Assembly: GCF_024652905.1 (NCBI RefSeq)
Contig: NZ_CP102428.1
Span: 4,572,001-4,636,000 of the forward strand
DNA from: Pseudomonas oryzihabitans
GTDB taxonomy: Bacteria > Pseudomonadota > Gammaproteobacteria > Pseudomonadales > Pseudomonadaceae
Length of the DNA stretch: 64,000 bases
Direction of reading: 5' to 3'
Part shown: one piece after another, positions 43,313 through 53,045 of the stretch
Layout of the letters: the number at the start of each line of letters is the position of its first letter
How positions within the stretch are numbered: position 1 is the first letter of the stretch
Program-made: the position numbers and the translations under genes
The notes under the pieces: model-generated
What the model was told of the DNA's origin: nothing
Databases searched by the model: none
Seen by the model: only the letters and a program-made list of their open reading frames with translations

Positions 43313-46300
43313 TGGCGGACAGCAAGGAAGCTCAGTTTCAATTCGACATTATCGATGCCCTGGCCGCCCAAGGCTGGCTAGTCGGCACCGCCAGTGGCTA
43401 TGACCAGCGCACGGCGCTGTATACCGAAGATGTACTGGGTTACTTCAAGGTGGCTTGGCCTGAACGTTGGGACAAGTTCGCTAAGGCCAATCCGAATAAC
43501 CCAGACGATGTACTGGTACAAAAATTGGTGCGGGAGCTGGAGCAGTGCGGCACCCTGGATGTGCTGCGCCATGGCTTCAAGCTGCCAGCAGTTAAGGTTG
43601 AGCTGTGCAGCTTCCAGCCTGACCACGGCATGAACCCGGATACCCTCAAGCGCTACCAGTGCAACCGCCTGCGCGTGGTGCCGGAGGTGTCTTACTCGCC
43701 GCATTCGCGTGATGCGGGTGGCGGCGGGCAGAGCTATAACCCACGGCTGGATCTGGTGCTATTCGTCAATGGCATCCCCACCGCCACGCTGGAGCTGAAA
43801 AGCGAGTTCAAGCAGAGTGTGGAAAACGCCAAGCGTCAGTACCGCTACGACCGCCCGGTGAAAGACCCGCTGACCCGCAAGCCCGAGCCTCTGCTAACCT
43901 TTAAACGCGGGGCGCTGGTGCATTTTGCGGTGGGCCAGAACGAGGTGGCTATGACCACCAAACTGGACGGCAAGGACACCTTCTTTCTGCCGTTCAACCT
44001 TGGCAGCGCGGAAGGCGGCGCAGGCAACCCGCCGCCGCCCGACGACAGCCAGTACGCCACCGGCTACTTGTGGCATCAATTGTTCCAGCCGGATGCCTGG
44101 CTCAAGGTGCTCGGACGCTTCCTGCACCTGGACAAGAAGACCAGCGAGGGTTTTGACGGTACGCTCACCACCAAAGAGACGATGATCTTTCCACGCTACC
44201 ATCAGTGGAATGTGGTCAACCGGCTAATCGAAACCACTCACACTGAAGGACCGGGCAAGCGATATCTGATTCAGCACAGCGCAGGTTCTGGTAAGTCCAA
44301 CTCTATTGCCTGGACCGCCCACCAGCTTGCCTCTATGTACAACGATGACGGCCAACGGCTGTTCAGTTCGGTGATCGTGGTCACCGACCGCACGGTGCTG
44401 GATAGTCAGCTGCAGAACACCATCTACCAGTTCGAGCACGCTCAAGGTGTGGTGAGGCCAATTACCCGCGACGTTGGCAACCAGAGTAAGTCTGAACAAC
44501 TGGCGGAGGCGCTGGCTGAGCAGACGCGCATCATCATCGTCACCATCCAGACGTTCCCGGCGCTGTTCGACGCGCTAGAAAAGTATCCAAAGCTGGCCTC
44601 AGGGCGCTATGCGGTGATCGCTGACGAAGCGCATTCCTCGCAGACAGGCTCCTCGGCTAGCAAACTGAAACAGATCCTCGCCAGCGATGCGCTCGAAGCT
44701 GAAGAGATTAGCGCTGAAGACCTGCTCGACGCTGCCGTGCAGGCGCGCAAGCCAAACGAGCGCATCAGCTATTACGCTTTTACCGCCACGCCCAAGGCTA
44801 AAACCTTGGAGCTGTTTGGTCGGGTGCCTGACCCCACGTTGCCACCGAGTGCTAGCAATAAGCCCGAGGCGTTCCATCTGTATTCAATGCGTCAAGCCAT
44901 TGAGGAGGGCTTCATTCTCGATGTGCTGCAGAACTACACCACTTACAGTACCGCCTGGAAGATCGCCCACCCCGATGGTGAAGACGACGAGGTGGACTCG
45001 AAGAAAGCGCGCATGAAGCTGGCACGCTGGGTGCGGCTGCATCCCTACAATATTGACAAGAGAGTCGAGATCATCGTTGAGCATTTCCGCGCCAATATCC
45101 TTCATTTGCTCAACGGTCAGGCCAAAGCAATGGTAGTCACCAGCAGTCGTCAGGAGGCGGTGCGGTACCAACTGGCAGTTAAAGAGTATGTACAGCGGAT
45201 GGGGTATGCCGATGTGCATCCACTGGTGGCCTTCTCGGGTAGCGTGCTGCCTGATGACGTGATTCCAGAGGAGGTAACCGAGACTAGCAACCTGCTCAAC
45301 GCTGGCCTAAATGGCCGCGACCTAGCCAAGGCCTTCGACACTCAAGATTTCAATGTCATGATCGTTGCCAACAAGTACCAGACTGGCTTTGACCAGCCCA
45401 AGCTGTGCGCCATGTACGTTGATAAGAAGCTACAGGGCGTGGACTGCGTACAGACGCTATCGCGCCTTAATCGAACCTTCCCTGCGAAGCAGACCTTCAT
45501 CCTCGACTTTTTCAACGAGCCGCAGGACATTCTCGATGCTTTCTTGCCTTACTACACCAAGGCCGAGCTGAGCGATGTCACTGACCCGCAGATCATCTAT
45601 GACCTGCAGAAAAGACTGGATGCTGAAGGGATCTATCACTGGCAAGAGGTCGAGGCGTTTGCCCTGGCGTTCTTCGACCCGAAAGCGGCCGCTAGCAAGC
45701 TCAGCTATTACTGTCAGCCGGCGAAGGAACGCTTTGCCAAGCGTTACGCCTTCAGCGTCGAGTCGCGCCAGCAAGCACTGGATTACAAGCGTACCGCTGA
45801 GGCCAATGGCGATAGCGCCGGTTTGAAGAAAGCTGAGCATGCTCTCAGGGAGGCCGGCGAGCAGGTGGATCAGCTCGACCTCTTCCGAAAGAACCTGCAA
45901 AGCTTTGTGCGCCTGTATGAATTCCTCTCGCAAATTGTCCCGTACGAAGACCGTGAGCTAGAGCAGCTTTGTGTCTTTGCTAAGCACCTGTATCCGTTGC
46001 TTCGAGTAGATCGGCTTGAGCGGGACGATGTAGATCTAGGCGAGCTGGAGTTGACCCACTATCGGCTAAGCAAACGTGCAGAACAGATGCTTCAGCTGAG
46101 TGCTGATAACGGTGAGTACAAGCTGCAACCAGCGAGTGAGGTAGGCAGCGGCAAGCCTCACGATCCAGAAAAGAAGCGCCTATCGGAGATCGTTAAGGCG
46201 CTAAACGATATCTTCGGAGCTGAGGTGAGTGACGATGATCAACTGCACTTTTTAACCGGCATTGCAAAGCGAATTAGTCGGCAAGAAGATGTGATGGCTC

Positions 46301-46503
46301 AGGTTAACAATCACTCGACCGAGCAGGTTATGCATGGCCTTTTCCCCAAACGGGTATTGGACACGGTGCTGGACTCCATTACTGATCATGAAAAGCTCTC
46401 GTTGGAAGTTTTAGATAGTGAAAAAAAGACGAGAGCGTTCGCATTGACGATTTTGAAAATGCTGAAAACGCTTGGAGCAAGCGCTCCTGATCAGAGCTTG
46501 TAG
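43312..46503 (+). CDS. hsdR: Type I restriction endonuclease subunit HsdR
   Basis: A 1063-residue translocase-nuclease. The N-terminal PD-(D/E)xK nuclease has Asp in YNPRLDLVLFVNG and Glu-x-Lys in TATLELKSEF near residues 146-163. The SF2 motor has Walker A in HSAGSGKSNSIAW near residue 322, DEAH box DEAHSSQTGSSASKL near residue 438, TATPK in FTATPKAKT, and late motifs VANKYQTGFDQPKL and QTLSRLNRTFPAKQTFILDF. The C-terminal helical domain docks to the methylase. The frame is intact, so the system appears functional. It overlaps hsdS by one base (TAATG). Confidence 0.95.
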   Translation: MADSKEAQFQFDIIDALAAQGWLVGTASGYDQRTALYTEDVLGYFKVAWPERWDKFAKANPNNPDDVLVQKLVRELEQCGTLDVLRHGFKLPAVKVELCSFQPDHGMNPDTLKRYQCNRLRVVPEVSYSPHSRDAGGGGQSYNPRLDLVLFVNGIPTATLELKSEFKQSVENAKRQYRYDRPVKDPLTRKPEPLLTFKRGALVHFAVGQNEVAMTTKLDGKDTFFLPFNLGSAEGGAGNPPPPDDSQYATGYLWHQLFQPDAWLKVLGRFLHLDKKTSEGFDGTLTTKETMIFPRYHQWNVVNRLIETTHTEGPGKRYLIQHSAGSGKSNSIAWTAHQLASMYNDDGQRLFSSVIVVTDRTVLDSQLQNTIYQFEHAQGVVRPITRDVGNQSKSEQLAEALAEQTRIIIVTIQTFPALFDALEKYPKLASGRYAVIADEAHSSQTGSSASKLKQILASDALEAEEISAEDLLDAAVQARKPNERISYYAFTATPKAKTLELFGRVPDPTLPPSASNKPEAFHLYSMRQAIEEGFILDVLQNYTTYSTAWKIAHPDGEDDEVDSKKARMKLARWVRLHPYNIDKRVEIIVEHFRANILHLLNGQAKAMVVTSSRQEAVRYQLAVKEYVQRMGYADVHPLVAFSGSVLPDDVIPEEVTETSNLLNAGLNGRDLAKAFDTQDFNVMIVANKYQTGFDQPKLCAMYVDKKLQGVDCVQTLSRLNRTFPAKQTFILDFFNEPQDILDAFLPYYTKAELSDVTDPQIIYDLQKRLDAEGIYHWQEVEAFALAFFDPKAAASKLSYYCQPAKERFAKRYAFSVESRQQALDYKRTAEANGDSAGLKKAEHALREAGEQVDQLDLFRKNLQSFVRLYEFLSQIVPYEDRELEQLCVFAKHLYPLLRVDRLERDDVDLGELELTHYRLSKRAEQMLQLSADNGEYKLQPASEVGSGKPHDPEKKRLSEIVKALNDIFGAEVSDDDQLHFLTGIAKRISRQEDVMAQVNNHSTEQVMHGLFPKRVLDTVLDSITDHEKLSLEVLDSEKKTRAFALTILKMLKTLGASAPDQSL

Positions 46504-46752
46504 GAATAGACAGGGCTTTCTCGAGGCGACTTTAGTGGTTTGAGCTCTGCTAGGCCGCCTTGAAGCAGCTGCGAGGATTTCCTTCGTCTGCCGCAAAAGC
46601 CTGCTGCATCCTATTCTTCCTGCTCATAGGGGTTCGGTTTGTTAATCAATCGAATCCTGATGTTGAGCCGTCAGTGCTGATCGCACTCCGCCCACTTTTT
46701 CCTAAATCATGTGGCTAAGCGCGTGATGACTCGGCAGTAGGAATAGACCGCT

Positions 46753-46859
46753 AGAAACAACAAAGCCCGCTCGATGGCGGGCTTTGCTGAGGTTCACGCG
46801 ACGGTGAACGGAGATGGCGCACTCGGCGGGATTCGAACCCACGACCCCTGCCTTCGGAG
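46753..46859. repeat. Right direct repeat of the tRNA-Arg island (attR-like)
   Basis: This segment matches 39434-39541 except for one base change and a one-base deletion. It merges into the intact tRNA-Arg gene at 46815, so the functional tRNA is on this side. Confidence 0.88.
46762..46785 (-). terminator. Terminator downstream of tRNA-Arg
   Basis: AAAGCCCGC pairs with GCGGGCTTT, followed on the minus strand by a T-rich GTTGTTTC. It lies 30 bases past the tRNA 3' end, and the same hairpin is duplicated at 39443-39466. Confidence 0.75.
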
Positions 46860-46891
46860 GGCAGTACTCTATCCAGCTGAGCTACGAGTGC
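46815..46891 (-). tRNA. tRNA-Arg, anticodon CCG
   Basis: On the minus strand the 77-base gene starts GCACTCG, ends CGAGTGC-GCCA (CCA encoded) and folds into the full cloverleaf. The acceptor stem is 7 bp, the D-arm starts TAGCTCAGCTGGATAGAGTA, the anticodon arm is CTGCC-CTCCGAA-GGCAG (anticodon CCG at the middle of the loop), and the T-arm holds GGGTTCGAATCCC. It reads Arg CGG codons. It is a common integration site in Pseudomonas, and here its 3' half is duplicated at 39497-39541 on the other side of the island. Confidence 0.97.
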
Positions 46892-47064
46892 AACGATTCG
46901 GCGACGCTGAATCGGTCGCCATCATACTCACCTTGCCTCCGACCGTCCATGCCCGGATGCACGATGTTGTTGATTTTGAACGACTGTTTCGCGGGGCTCG
47001 GCAAGGGCTGGATAAACAAGGAGGAGGGCCGCGCGAAAACCGCTCCGGCGCTCTTGCGCGGGGG

Positions 47065-47159
47065 TTCAATATTCTCCTAGGATGCGTTCAATATTTCGAA
47101 CGCCCAGGGCGGTTCGGACATTGCTCGAGCGGGCACTGAACGCTGGCGATGCCAGCGTT
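47065..47159 (+). promoter_or_regulatory. Upstream region of gabD with direct and inverted repeats
   Basis: TTCAATATT occurs at 47065 and 47087 (22 bp apart, two helical turns), the second overlapping a GCGTTC/GAACGC dyad. A 9-bp perfect stem AACGCTGGC-GAT-GCCAGCGTT follows at 47139-47159. These could be activator sites and a stem-loop in the gabD leader. The regulator is unknown. Confidence 0.35.
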
Positions 47160-47233
47160 TCCAGGCCTGATCCTATCGCAGGCGCAGGGGTGTCATACCC
47201 TTGCTTCCGGCCCTTTCAGCCAAGGAGACCGTA

Positions 47234-48682
47234 ATGCAGCTCAAAGACGCTTCCCTGTTTCGCCAGCAAGCCTATGTCGACGGCGCCTGGATCGACGCCG
47301 ACAGCGGTGCCACCGTCAAGGTGGACAACCCGGCCACCGGCGAGACCCTGGGCACCATCCCCAAGCTCGGCCGCGCCGAGACTAAGCGTGCCATCGACGC
47401 TGCCAACCGCGCCCTGCCGGCTTGGCGTGCGCTGACCGCCAAGGAACGCTCGGCCAAGCTGCGGCGCTGGTACGAGTTGATGATCGAGAACCAGGACGAC
47501 CTGGGCCGGCTGATGACCCTGGAGCAGGGCAAGCCGCTGGCCGAGGCCAAGGGCGAGATCGTCTACGCCGCCTCCTTCATCGAGTGGTTCGCCGAAGAAG
47601 CCAAGCGTATCTATGGCGACACCATTCCCGGCCACCAGGCCGACAAGCGCATCCTGGTGATCAAGCAGCCCATCGGTGTCACCGCCGCCATCACGCCGTG
47701 GAATTTCCCCACCGCGATGATCACCCGCAAGGCCGGTCCGGCCCTGGCCGCCGGTTGCACCATGGTGATCAAGCCCGCCAGCCAGACCCCCTATTCGGCG
47801 CTGGCGCTGGTCGAACTGGCCGAGCGCGCCGGCATTCCCAAGGGTGTGTTGAGCGTGGTCACCGGCTCCGCCGCCGAGATCGGCGCCGAGCTGACCGAAA
47901 GCCCCATCGTGCGCAAGATCTCCTTTACCGGCTCCACCGAGATCGGTGCCAAGCTGATGGAGCAGAGCGCGCCCACCATCAAGAAGCTGTCGCTGGAGCT
48001 GGGCGGCAACGCGCCCTTCATCGTTTTCGACGACGCTGACCTGGACAAGGCCGTGGAAGGCGCCATTGCCTCCAAGTACCGCAACGCCGGCCAGACCTGC
48101 GTCTGCGTCAACCGTCTCTATATCCAGGACGGCGTGTACGACGCCTTCGCCGAGAAATTCAAGGCAGCGGTGGCCAAGCTCAAGGTCGGCAACGGCCTGG
48201 AGGAGGGCGTGACCATTGGCCCGCTGATCGACGCCAAGGCCGCGGCCAAGGTCAAGGAACACATCGACGACGCCGTGAGCCAGGGCGCCAAGGTCATCGC
48301 TGGCGGCAAGGCCCACGCCAACGGTGGTAGCTATTTCGAGCCGACCATCCTCGCCGACGTGCCCAAGAGCGCCAAGGTGTCCAAGGAGGAGACCTTCGGC
48401 CCGCTGGCGCCGCTGTTCCGCTTCAAGGACGAGGCCGAGGTCATCGAGCTGGCCAACGACACCGAGTTCGGCCTGGCCTCCTACTTCTATGCCCGCGACC
48501 TGTCCCGCGTGTTCCGCGTGGCCGAGGCGCTGGAGTACGGCATGGTCGGCATCAACACCGGCCTGATCTCCAATGAGGTGGCGCCCTTCGGTGGCGTCAA
48601 GGCCTCGGGCCTGGGCCGCGAGGGCTCCAAGTACGGTATCGAGGACTACCTCGAGATCAAGTACCTCTGCCTGGGGATCTGA
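47234..48682 (+). CDS. gabD: NADP-dependent succinate-semialdehyde dehydrogenase GabD
   Basis: A 482-residue aldehyde dehydrogenase. Catalytic motifs are VTAAITPWNFPTAM (Asn), KISFTGSTEIG (cofactor loop), LSLELGGNAPFIVFDDAD (Glu) and NAGQTCVCVNRLYIQ (Cys nucleophile). The start region LFRQQAYVDGAWIDADSG and ending SKYGIEDYLEIKYLCLGI are typical for GabD. It converts succinate semialdehyde to succinate with NADP. gabT lies 222 bp downstream on the same strand, with an intergenic repeat between. Together they form the GABA shunt output. ATG 47234 follows AAGGAGA. Confidence 0.95.
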   Translation: MQLKDASLFRQQAYVDGAWIDADSGATVKVDNPATGETLGTIPKLGRAETKRAIDAANRALPAWRALTAKERSAKLRRWYELMIENQDDLGRLMTLEQGKPLAEAKGEIVYAASFIEWFAEEAKRIYGDTIPGHQADKRILVIKQPIGVTAAITPWNFPTAMITRKAGPALAAGCTMVIKPASQTPYSALALVELAERAGIPKGVLSVVTGSAAEIGAELTESPIVRKISFTGSTEIGAKLMEQSAPTIKKLSLELGGNAPFIVFDDADLDKAVEGAIASKYRNAGQTCVCVNRLYIQDGVYDAFAEKFKAAVAKLKVGNGLEEGVTIGPLIDAKAAAKVKEHIDDAVSQGAKVIAGGKAHANGGSYFEPTILADVPKSAKVSKEETFGPLAPLFRFKDEAEVIELANDTEFGLASYFYARDLSRVFRVAEALEYGMVGINTGLISNEVAPFGGVKASGLGREGSKYGIEDYLEIKYLCLGI

Positions 48683-48690
48683 TCCCGTTC

Positions 48691-48767
48691 GTTGGGCTTC
48701 GCGGAGCTCAGCCCAACCTACGGTCGAGGTAGGTTGGGTTGAGACGGCTTCACCGTCGAAGCCCAAC
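48691..48767. repeat. Palindromic intergenic repeat between gabD and gabT
   Basis: GTTGGGCTTCG at the left end and CGAAGCCCAAC at the right end are perfect inverted repeats, with a second dyad (CCCAACCTAC/GTAGGTTGGG) inside. It shares the GTTGGGCTTCG...CTCAG core with the 587-1018 array. The folded RNA could stabilise gabD mRNA or separate gabT expression. Confidence 0.75.
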
Positions 48768-48904
48768 AGCCCCTCAGCCTGATCCAAAGTTTTTCCCGGC
48801 GCGGACGCCGGGCCGTTGGCAGTCGATCATCGTATGCTGCCCGGAATCCGGTCCGCGCCTTTCCCGTAGCCGGCCGCCACGATGAGCGGCCATCGAGGAC
48901 TGCA

Positions 48905-50185
48905 ATGAGCCACACCAACGATTCCCTGATGCACCGCCGCAGCGCCGCCGTCGCCCGTGGCGTCGGCCAGACCCACCCGATCTTCGTCGCCCGTGCGGAG
49001 AACGCCAAGGTCTGGGACGTCGAGGGCAACGAGTTCCTGGACTTCGCCGGCGGCATCGCCGTGCTCAACACCGGCCACCTGCATCCGCGTGTGGTGGCGG
49101 CCGTGCAGGAGCAGCTGACCAAGGTCTCCCATACCTGCTTCCAGGTACTGGCCTACGAGCCCTATGTCGAGGTCTGCGAAAAGCTCAACGAACTGGTGCC
49201 GGGCAACTTCCCGAAAAAGACCGCGCTGTTCAACTCCGGCTCCGAAGCCGTGGAGAACGCCGTCAAGATCGCCCGCGCCGCCACCCAGCGCGCCGGGGTC
49301 ATCGCCTTCTCCAGCGCCTATCACGGCCGCACCATGATGACCCTGTCGCTGACCGGCAAGGTCGCGCCCTATTCGGCCGGCATGGGCCTGATGCCCGGCG
49401 GCGTCTATCGCGCGCTCTATCCCTGCGAACTGCACGGCATCAGCGTCGATGACGCCATCGCCAGCGTCGAGCGCATCTTCAAGAACGATGCGGCCCCTGG
49501 CGACATAGCGGCCATCATCCTCGAGCCGGTGCAGGGCGAGGGCGGTTTCTATGCCGCGCCCAAGGAATTCATGCAGCGCCTGCGCAAGCTGTGCGACACC
49601 CACGGCATCCTGCTGATCGCCGATGAAGTCCAGTCCGGCGCCGGTCGTACCGGGACCTTCTTCGCCATGGAGCAGATGGGCGTCGACGCCGACCTGGTGA
49701 CCTTCGCCAAATCCATCGCCGGTGGCTTCCCGCTGTCGGGCGTGACCGGTCGGGCCACGGTGATGGATGCGGTCACCCCCGGTGGCCTGGGTGGCACCTA
49801 CGCCGGCAGCCCCATCGCCTGCGCCGCGGCCCTGGCGGTGATCGAGACCTTCGAGGAAGAGAAGCTGCTGGACCGCTCCAAGGCCGTGGGCGAGCGTCTC
49901 ACCGCCGGCCTGCGCGAACTGGCCACCAAGCACGCGCAGATCTGCGACGTCCGGGGTCTGGGCGCCATGATCGCCATGGAGCTGGGCAAGGGTGGCGATA
50001 TCGAGCAGCCCGACGCCGAGCTGACCAGCCAGATCGTGGTCCGCGCACGCCAGAAGGGCCTGATCCTGCTCAGCTGCGGCAGCTACGGCAATGTGCTGCG
50101 CATCCTCGTCCCCCTGACCGCCAGCGACGAAGAGCTGGATCGCGGCTTGGCTATTATCGGCGAGTGTTTTGCCGAATTGGCCTGA
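48905..50185 (+). CDS. gabT: 4-aminobutyrate transaminase GabT
   Basis: A 426-residue PLP enzyme. It has AENAKVWDVEGNEFLDFAGGIAVLNTGHLHP, the PLP pocket NSGSEAVENAVKIAR and AYHGRTMMTLSLTGK, the Asp of IADEVQSGAGRTG contacting PLP nitrogen, and Schiff-base Lys in VTFAKSIAGGFPLSG. It transfers the amino group of GABA to 2-oxoglutarate, feeding GabD. The start at 48905 gives the standard MSHTNDSLMHRRSAAVARGVGQ opening. A strong terminator follows. Length is normal. Confidence 0.95.
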   Translation: MSHTNDSLMHRRSAAVARGVGQTHPIFVARAENAKVWDVEGNEFLDFAGGIAVLNTGHLHPRVVAAVQEQLTKVSHTCFQVLAYEPYVEVCEKLNELVPGNFPKKTALFNSGSEAVENAVKIARAATQRAGVIAFSSAYHGRTMMTLSLTGKVAPYSAGMGLMPGGVYRALYPCELHGISVDDAIASVERIFKNDAAPGDIAAIILEPVQGEGGFYAAPKEFMQRLRKLCDTHGILLIADEVQSGAGRTGTFFAMEQMGVDADLVTFAKSIAGGFPLSGVTGRATVMDAVTPGGLGGTYAGSPIACAAALAVIETFEEEKLLDRSKAVGERLTAGLRELATKHAQICDVRGLGAMIAMELGKGGDIEQPDAELTSQIVVRARQKGLILLSCGSYGNVLRILVPLTASDEELDRGLAIIGECFAELA

Positions 50186-50194
50186 GTCCTGATC

Positions 50195-50221
50195 AAACCG
50201 CCCTCCACGAGGGCGGTTTTT
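50195..50221 (+). terminator. Rho-independent terminator after gabT
   Basis: AAACCGCCCTC pairs with GAGGGCGGTTT around a short loop and is followed by T residues. It begins 10 bases past the gabT stop codon. Confidence 0.92.
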
Positions 50222-50298
50222 CTGTGACGCGCTTGGCACAAAGTCCGCTTTGACGCATCATTCGCCGCTTCGCTTTCCTCAAGCAGGAGTGGGTTGGG

Positions 50299-51495
50299 AT
50301 GCCGCCCCTGATACTCATCGTCGACGCCAATCCCTGGACCCGTGACCTGCTCAAGTCCCTGGTGCTGGCCGTGCGGGCCGATGCCCTGGTTCACGAGTAT
50401 GGCCATGGCTATCAGGCCCTCGCCGAACTGGATCGACACAAGAGATGCACGCTGATCATCGTCGAGCGGCCAGCCGACTGCGACGGGCTCGACCTGCTGC
50501 GCCGCATCCGCCAGCGCGGCGCCCAGCCGCTGCAGCCAGTGATCCTCCTGTCCGATCAGGCCGATACCGCCTATGTGCGCGCCGCCCTGCGGCTGGCACC
50601 CACGGCCTATCTGGTCAAACCCTATGCGGCTGAAGAGGTATTGCGCCGCTTGCGCAGTCTGATGCCACCGGCGGATGACGAGGCTCAGGCGGCGAGGGCT
50701 GCGGTCCTGGGTTCGCTGGATGACCATCTGCAGCGCATGGCCGCCGAGATCGATGCGGTGCCGCTGTTCACCGACCTGCCCGCCATCATCCAGCGCTGCC
50801 GCGACAGCGCCAGCTGCAGTCTGGGCGAGCTGGAAACCGAGTTCGGCCAGGATCCGCTGGTCACGGCGACCCTGATCGCTGCAGCCAACAGCGCCTCCCA
50901 GCGCGTCGGGCAGTCCTGCCAGACCCTCAGCCAGGCCCTACCGCGCCTGGGCGTCGGCTTTACCCTCAATCTGGTATTGGGCCTGAGTCTGCGACGGGCG
51001 ACGCGTCTGACCGACCCGCTGCTGGCCACGCGCGCCGAAGGCTATCTGCACCTGGCCCAACGTGCCGCCGACTGCGCGCGTCTGCTGGCGCTGCGCTATG
51101 CGCGCGAAGACGCCGAGCGCTGCTATACCGCCGGTCTGCTCCATCGGCTGGGTGAGCTGGCCGTATTGCAAGGTGTGCAACGCTGGTGCGACGGGGGCGG
51201 CGTTCTCGAGGAGGCAGCGCTGGAGCGCGCTCTGCTGAGCTACAGCCTGGAGTTCTCCGCGGAATTGCAGCGGCACTGGCGGCTGCCGCTGGAGTTGCGC
51301 GAACTGGTGACCGCGGTACACAGCCTGCACGGCGTACTGCCCAAGCCATCGCTGATCCTGCACCTGGCGGCGCAGGCGGCGAATCCTGCTCCGGGCGAAT
51401 CCCTCGAGGCCCTGCTCGAGCACAAGGCCGGGCGCATGCTCGGGCTGGAAGCCGCGGTCTGGCAGCTGGCGGTCACCCAGCTCAAGTTGGGCTAG
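50299..51495 (+). CDS. Receiver-like/HDOD-domain protein with an altered phosphorylation site
   Basis: A 398-residue protein. Residues 1-120 form a CheY-like receiver fold ([37 protein letters not shown]). The acidic pair is reduced (Asp9 followed by Ala), and the phospho-acceptor position holds Glu56 instead of Asp, while Lys107 is kept. A pseudo-receiver or constitutively active form is likely. Residues about 150-390 are an HDOD domain, with [36 protein letters not shown] and [19 protein letters not shown] proteins act as scaffolds in signalling and motility. It converges on a chemoreceptor gene with a 4-bp stop overlap. Confidence 0.82.
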   Translation: MPPLILIVDANPWTRDLLKSLVLAVRADALVHEYGHGYQALAELDRHKRCTLIIVERPADCDGLDLLRRIRQRGAQPLQPVILLSDQADTAYVRAALRLAPTAYLVKPYAAEEVLRRLRSLMPPADDEAQAARAAVLGSLDDHLQRMAAEIDAVPLFTDLPAIIQRCRDSASCSLGELETEFGQDPLVTATLIAAANSASQRVGQSCQTLSQALPRLGVGFTLNLVLGLSLRRATRLTDPLLATRAEGYLHLAQRAADCARLLALRYAREDAERCYTAGLLHRLGELAVLQGVQRWCDGGGVLEEAALERALLSYSLEFSAELQRHWRLPLELRELVTAVHSLHGVLPKPSLILHLAAQAANPAPGESLEALLEHKAGRMLGLEAAVWQLAVTQLKLG

Positions 51496-53045
51496 CGCGC
51501 GGTGTCGGGGCGATAGCCGAGGCGCAGTCCACCCCAGTGCCGACCTTTCACCAGGATCGGCACCGAGAGGTCGTGCATCACCTCGCCGGTGTCCCTCATA
51601 TAGGTCTGCAACAGCAGGCGGCGCTGATGACTGCCGCAGCGCTTGCCAGTGCGATCGCTGAAGAGTCGCTTGCTGCGACTGCGCGCCGTATCCACCGCCA
51701 CATCGCCGGTGGGCGCCTGGGCGAAAGCGCGGTTGTGGGTGGGCACATAGCCCTCAGGCGTACAGGCGATGGCGAAGACCAGGCCGGGATGCTGGTCCAG
51801 CAGCGGCTCCTGGATCGCCGGTAGCACGCCATCGGTGTAGCTGTCGAAGCGGGTGCGGTACTTGGCCGGCTGGCTGCCGGGCACGGGCTGGTACTGGCGG
51901 TCGAAGAGGGCGTCCTGGGTGATGCGTCCGGCGGCCAGGTCTTCCTCGAAGCGCCTGCCGATGGCATCCGCGCCCTGGCGTGCCAGTTCGAAGATGCGCT
52001 GGTGATAGCTGTCCAGGCCGACCTCGGCCAGGCGTTCGCTGCTGGCTTCGGCCATGTCCACCAATTCATCTGCGGCGCCGCTGAGCCGGCTGGTCTGACG
52101 CTCGCTGTCGGCGAGATCGCTGTGCACCTGCTCCACCGCCTGGGCCAGGCTTTCCAATTGGGCGAGATTGGCCGAGGTGCCCTGGGCGATGTCCGCCGCC
52201 TGGCGCTCGGCGGTCTGCGCCAGCTGGGCGATCTCCTGGAGGCCTTCGCCCGTGCGTTCGACCTGGCGTACGCCATCTTCCAGCGCCTGGGCCAGTTCCT
52301 GGATCTGCGCCACCACGGCCTCGGTCTGCTGGCCGATATCGGCGACGATCACGCCCACCTCGCCGGTCGCGCTGGAGGTCCGCGCCGCCAGGCCACGGAC
52401 CTCGTCGGCCACCACGGCGAAGCCGCGGCCGTGCTCGCCGGCCCGGGCGGCTTCGATGGCGGCATTGAGCGCCAGCAGGTTGGTCTGGCTGGCGATGGCC
52501 TGGATGACCTCGGTGACCTGCTGGATCTTGTCGGTGCGGGCGCTCAGACCCGCGATCAATTCCCGACTTTGGCGGGCATGCTCGCTGAGCGCGCGGATGG
52601 CGGTGATCGCCGAGTTCAGGGCTTCCCGGCCGGCCTCGCTGCGCTGGTGCACCTGCTGCGCCACCGCCAAGGCCTGGCGGGCGCTGCCGGCGCTGTCGTG
52701 CTCGGTCTGGGTAAGGGACGTGGCGCTGCTGGAAATCTGTGCGGCCGTGCTGGCTTGAGATTGCACCCGGGCCGCCAGTTGCTGGGCGGCGAAGGCCACC
52801 CCGGCGATGGCCACGGCGTTGCGCGCCGTGCTGCGCGAAAGATCGCTGGTCAGCTCGTCGAAGGACTGGGGCGGGGCCGGCGGCGCGACAGGTTTGCGCA
52901 GCAGCAGTAGCCAAGGCCAGAGGGCTGCCACGAGAACCAGTCCCAGGCCGGCGGTGGAGGGCAGCGCCAGCCCCTGCCAGAGCAGCAGCGCAGCCACGAG
53001 GATGGCCAGGTGAAGCAACAGCACGACGGGCCAGCGCCTGGGCAT
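51492..53045 (-). CDS. Methyl-accepting chemotaxis-type protein with C-terminal sensor-like region
   Basis: A 517-residue protein. Two closely spaced N-terminal helices (about residues 6-22 and 33-48) with almost no periplasmic loop are followed, without HAMP, by the MCP signalling coil with [18 protein letters not shown] and [15 protein letters not shown] near residue 195. After the signalling domain comes an extra ~170-residue C-terminal region with [30 protein letters not shown] and [29 protein letters not shown], which is a recurring sensor-like (Cache/PAS-like) tail in some MCPs. It probably senses a cytoplasmic signal. It is convergent with the HDOD gene. Confidence 0.88.
   Translation of the reverse strand: MPRRWPVVLLLHLAILVAALLLWQGLALPSTAGLGLVLVAALWPWLLLLRKPVAPPAPPQSFDELTSDLSRSTARNAVAIAGVAFAAQQLAARVQSQASTAAQISSSATSLTQTEHDSAGSARQALAVAQQVHQRSEAGREALNSAITAIRALSEHARQSRELIAGLSARTDKIQQVTEVIQAIASQTNLLALNAAIEAARAGEHGRGFAVVADEVRGLAARTSSATGEVGVIVADIGQQTEAVVAQIQELAQALEDGVRQVERTGEGLQEIAQLAQTAERQAADIAQGTSANLAQLESLAQAVEQVHSDLADSERQTSRLSGAADELVDMAEASSERLAEVGLDSYHQRIFELARQGADAIGRRFEEDLAAGRITQDALFDRQYQPVPGSQPAKYRTRFDSYTDGVLPAIQEPLLDQHPGLVFAIACTPEGYVPTHNRAFAQAPTGDVAVDTARSRSKRLFSDRTGKRCGSHQRRLLLQTYMRDTGEVMHDLSVPILVKGRHWGGLRLGYRPDTAR

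Larger units (their letters stand above)
39542..46859. mobile_element. Genomic island in tRNA-Arg(CCG) carrying a type I restriction-modification operon
   Basis: The segment is bounded by near-identical direct repeats derived from the 3' half of tRNA-Arg(CCG) and its terminator. This is the usual footprint of tyrosine-integrase insertion. Cargo is hsdM-hsdS-hsdR only. Codon use and base composition shift visibly at the boundary (more A/T-ending codons, especially in hsdS) compared with the G+C-rich flanks. No integrase, excisionase or transfer gene is present, so the island cannot move alone. Between 46504 and 46752 no gene is visible. Confidence 0.85.

Noticed and set aside
46774-47139. Plus-strand open frames running over the tRNA-Arg gene
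   Set aside because: They are read through the tRNA gene on the opposite strand and its upstream region. No coding features are present.
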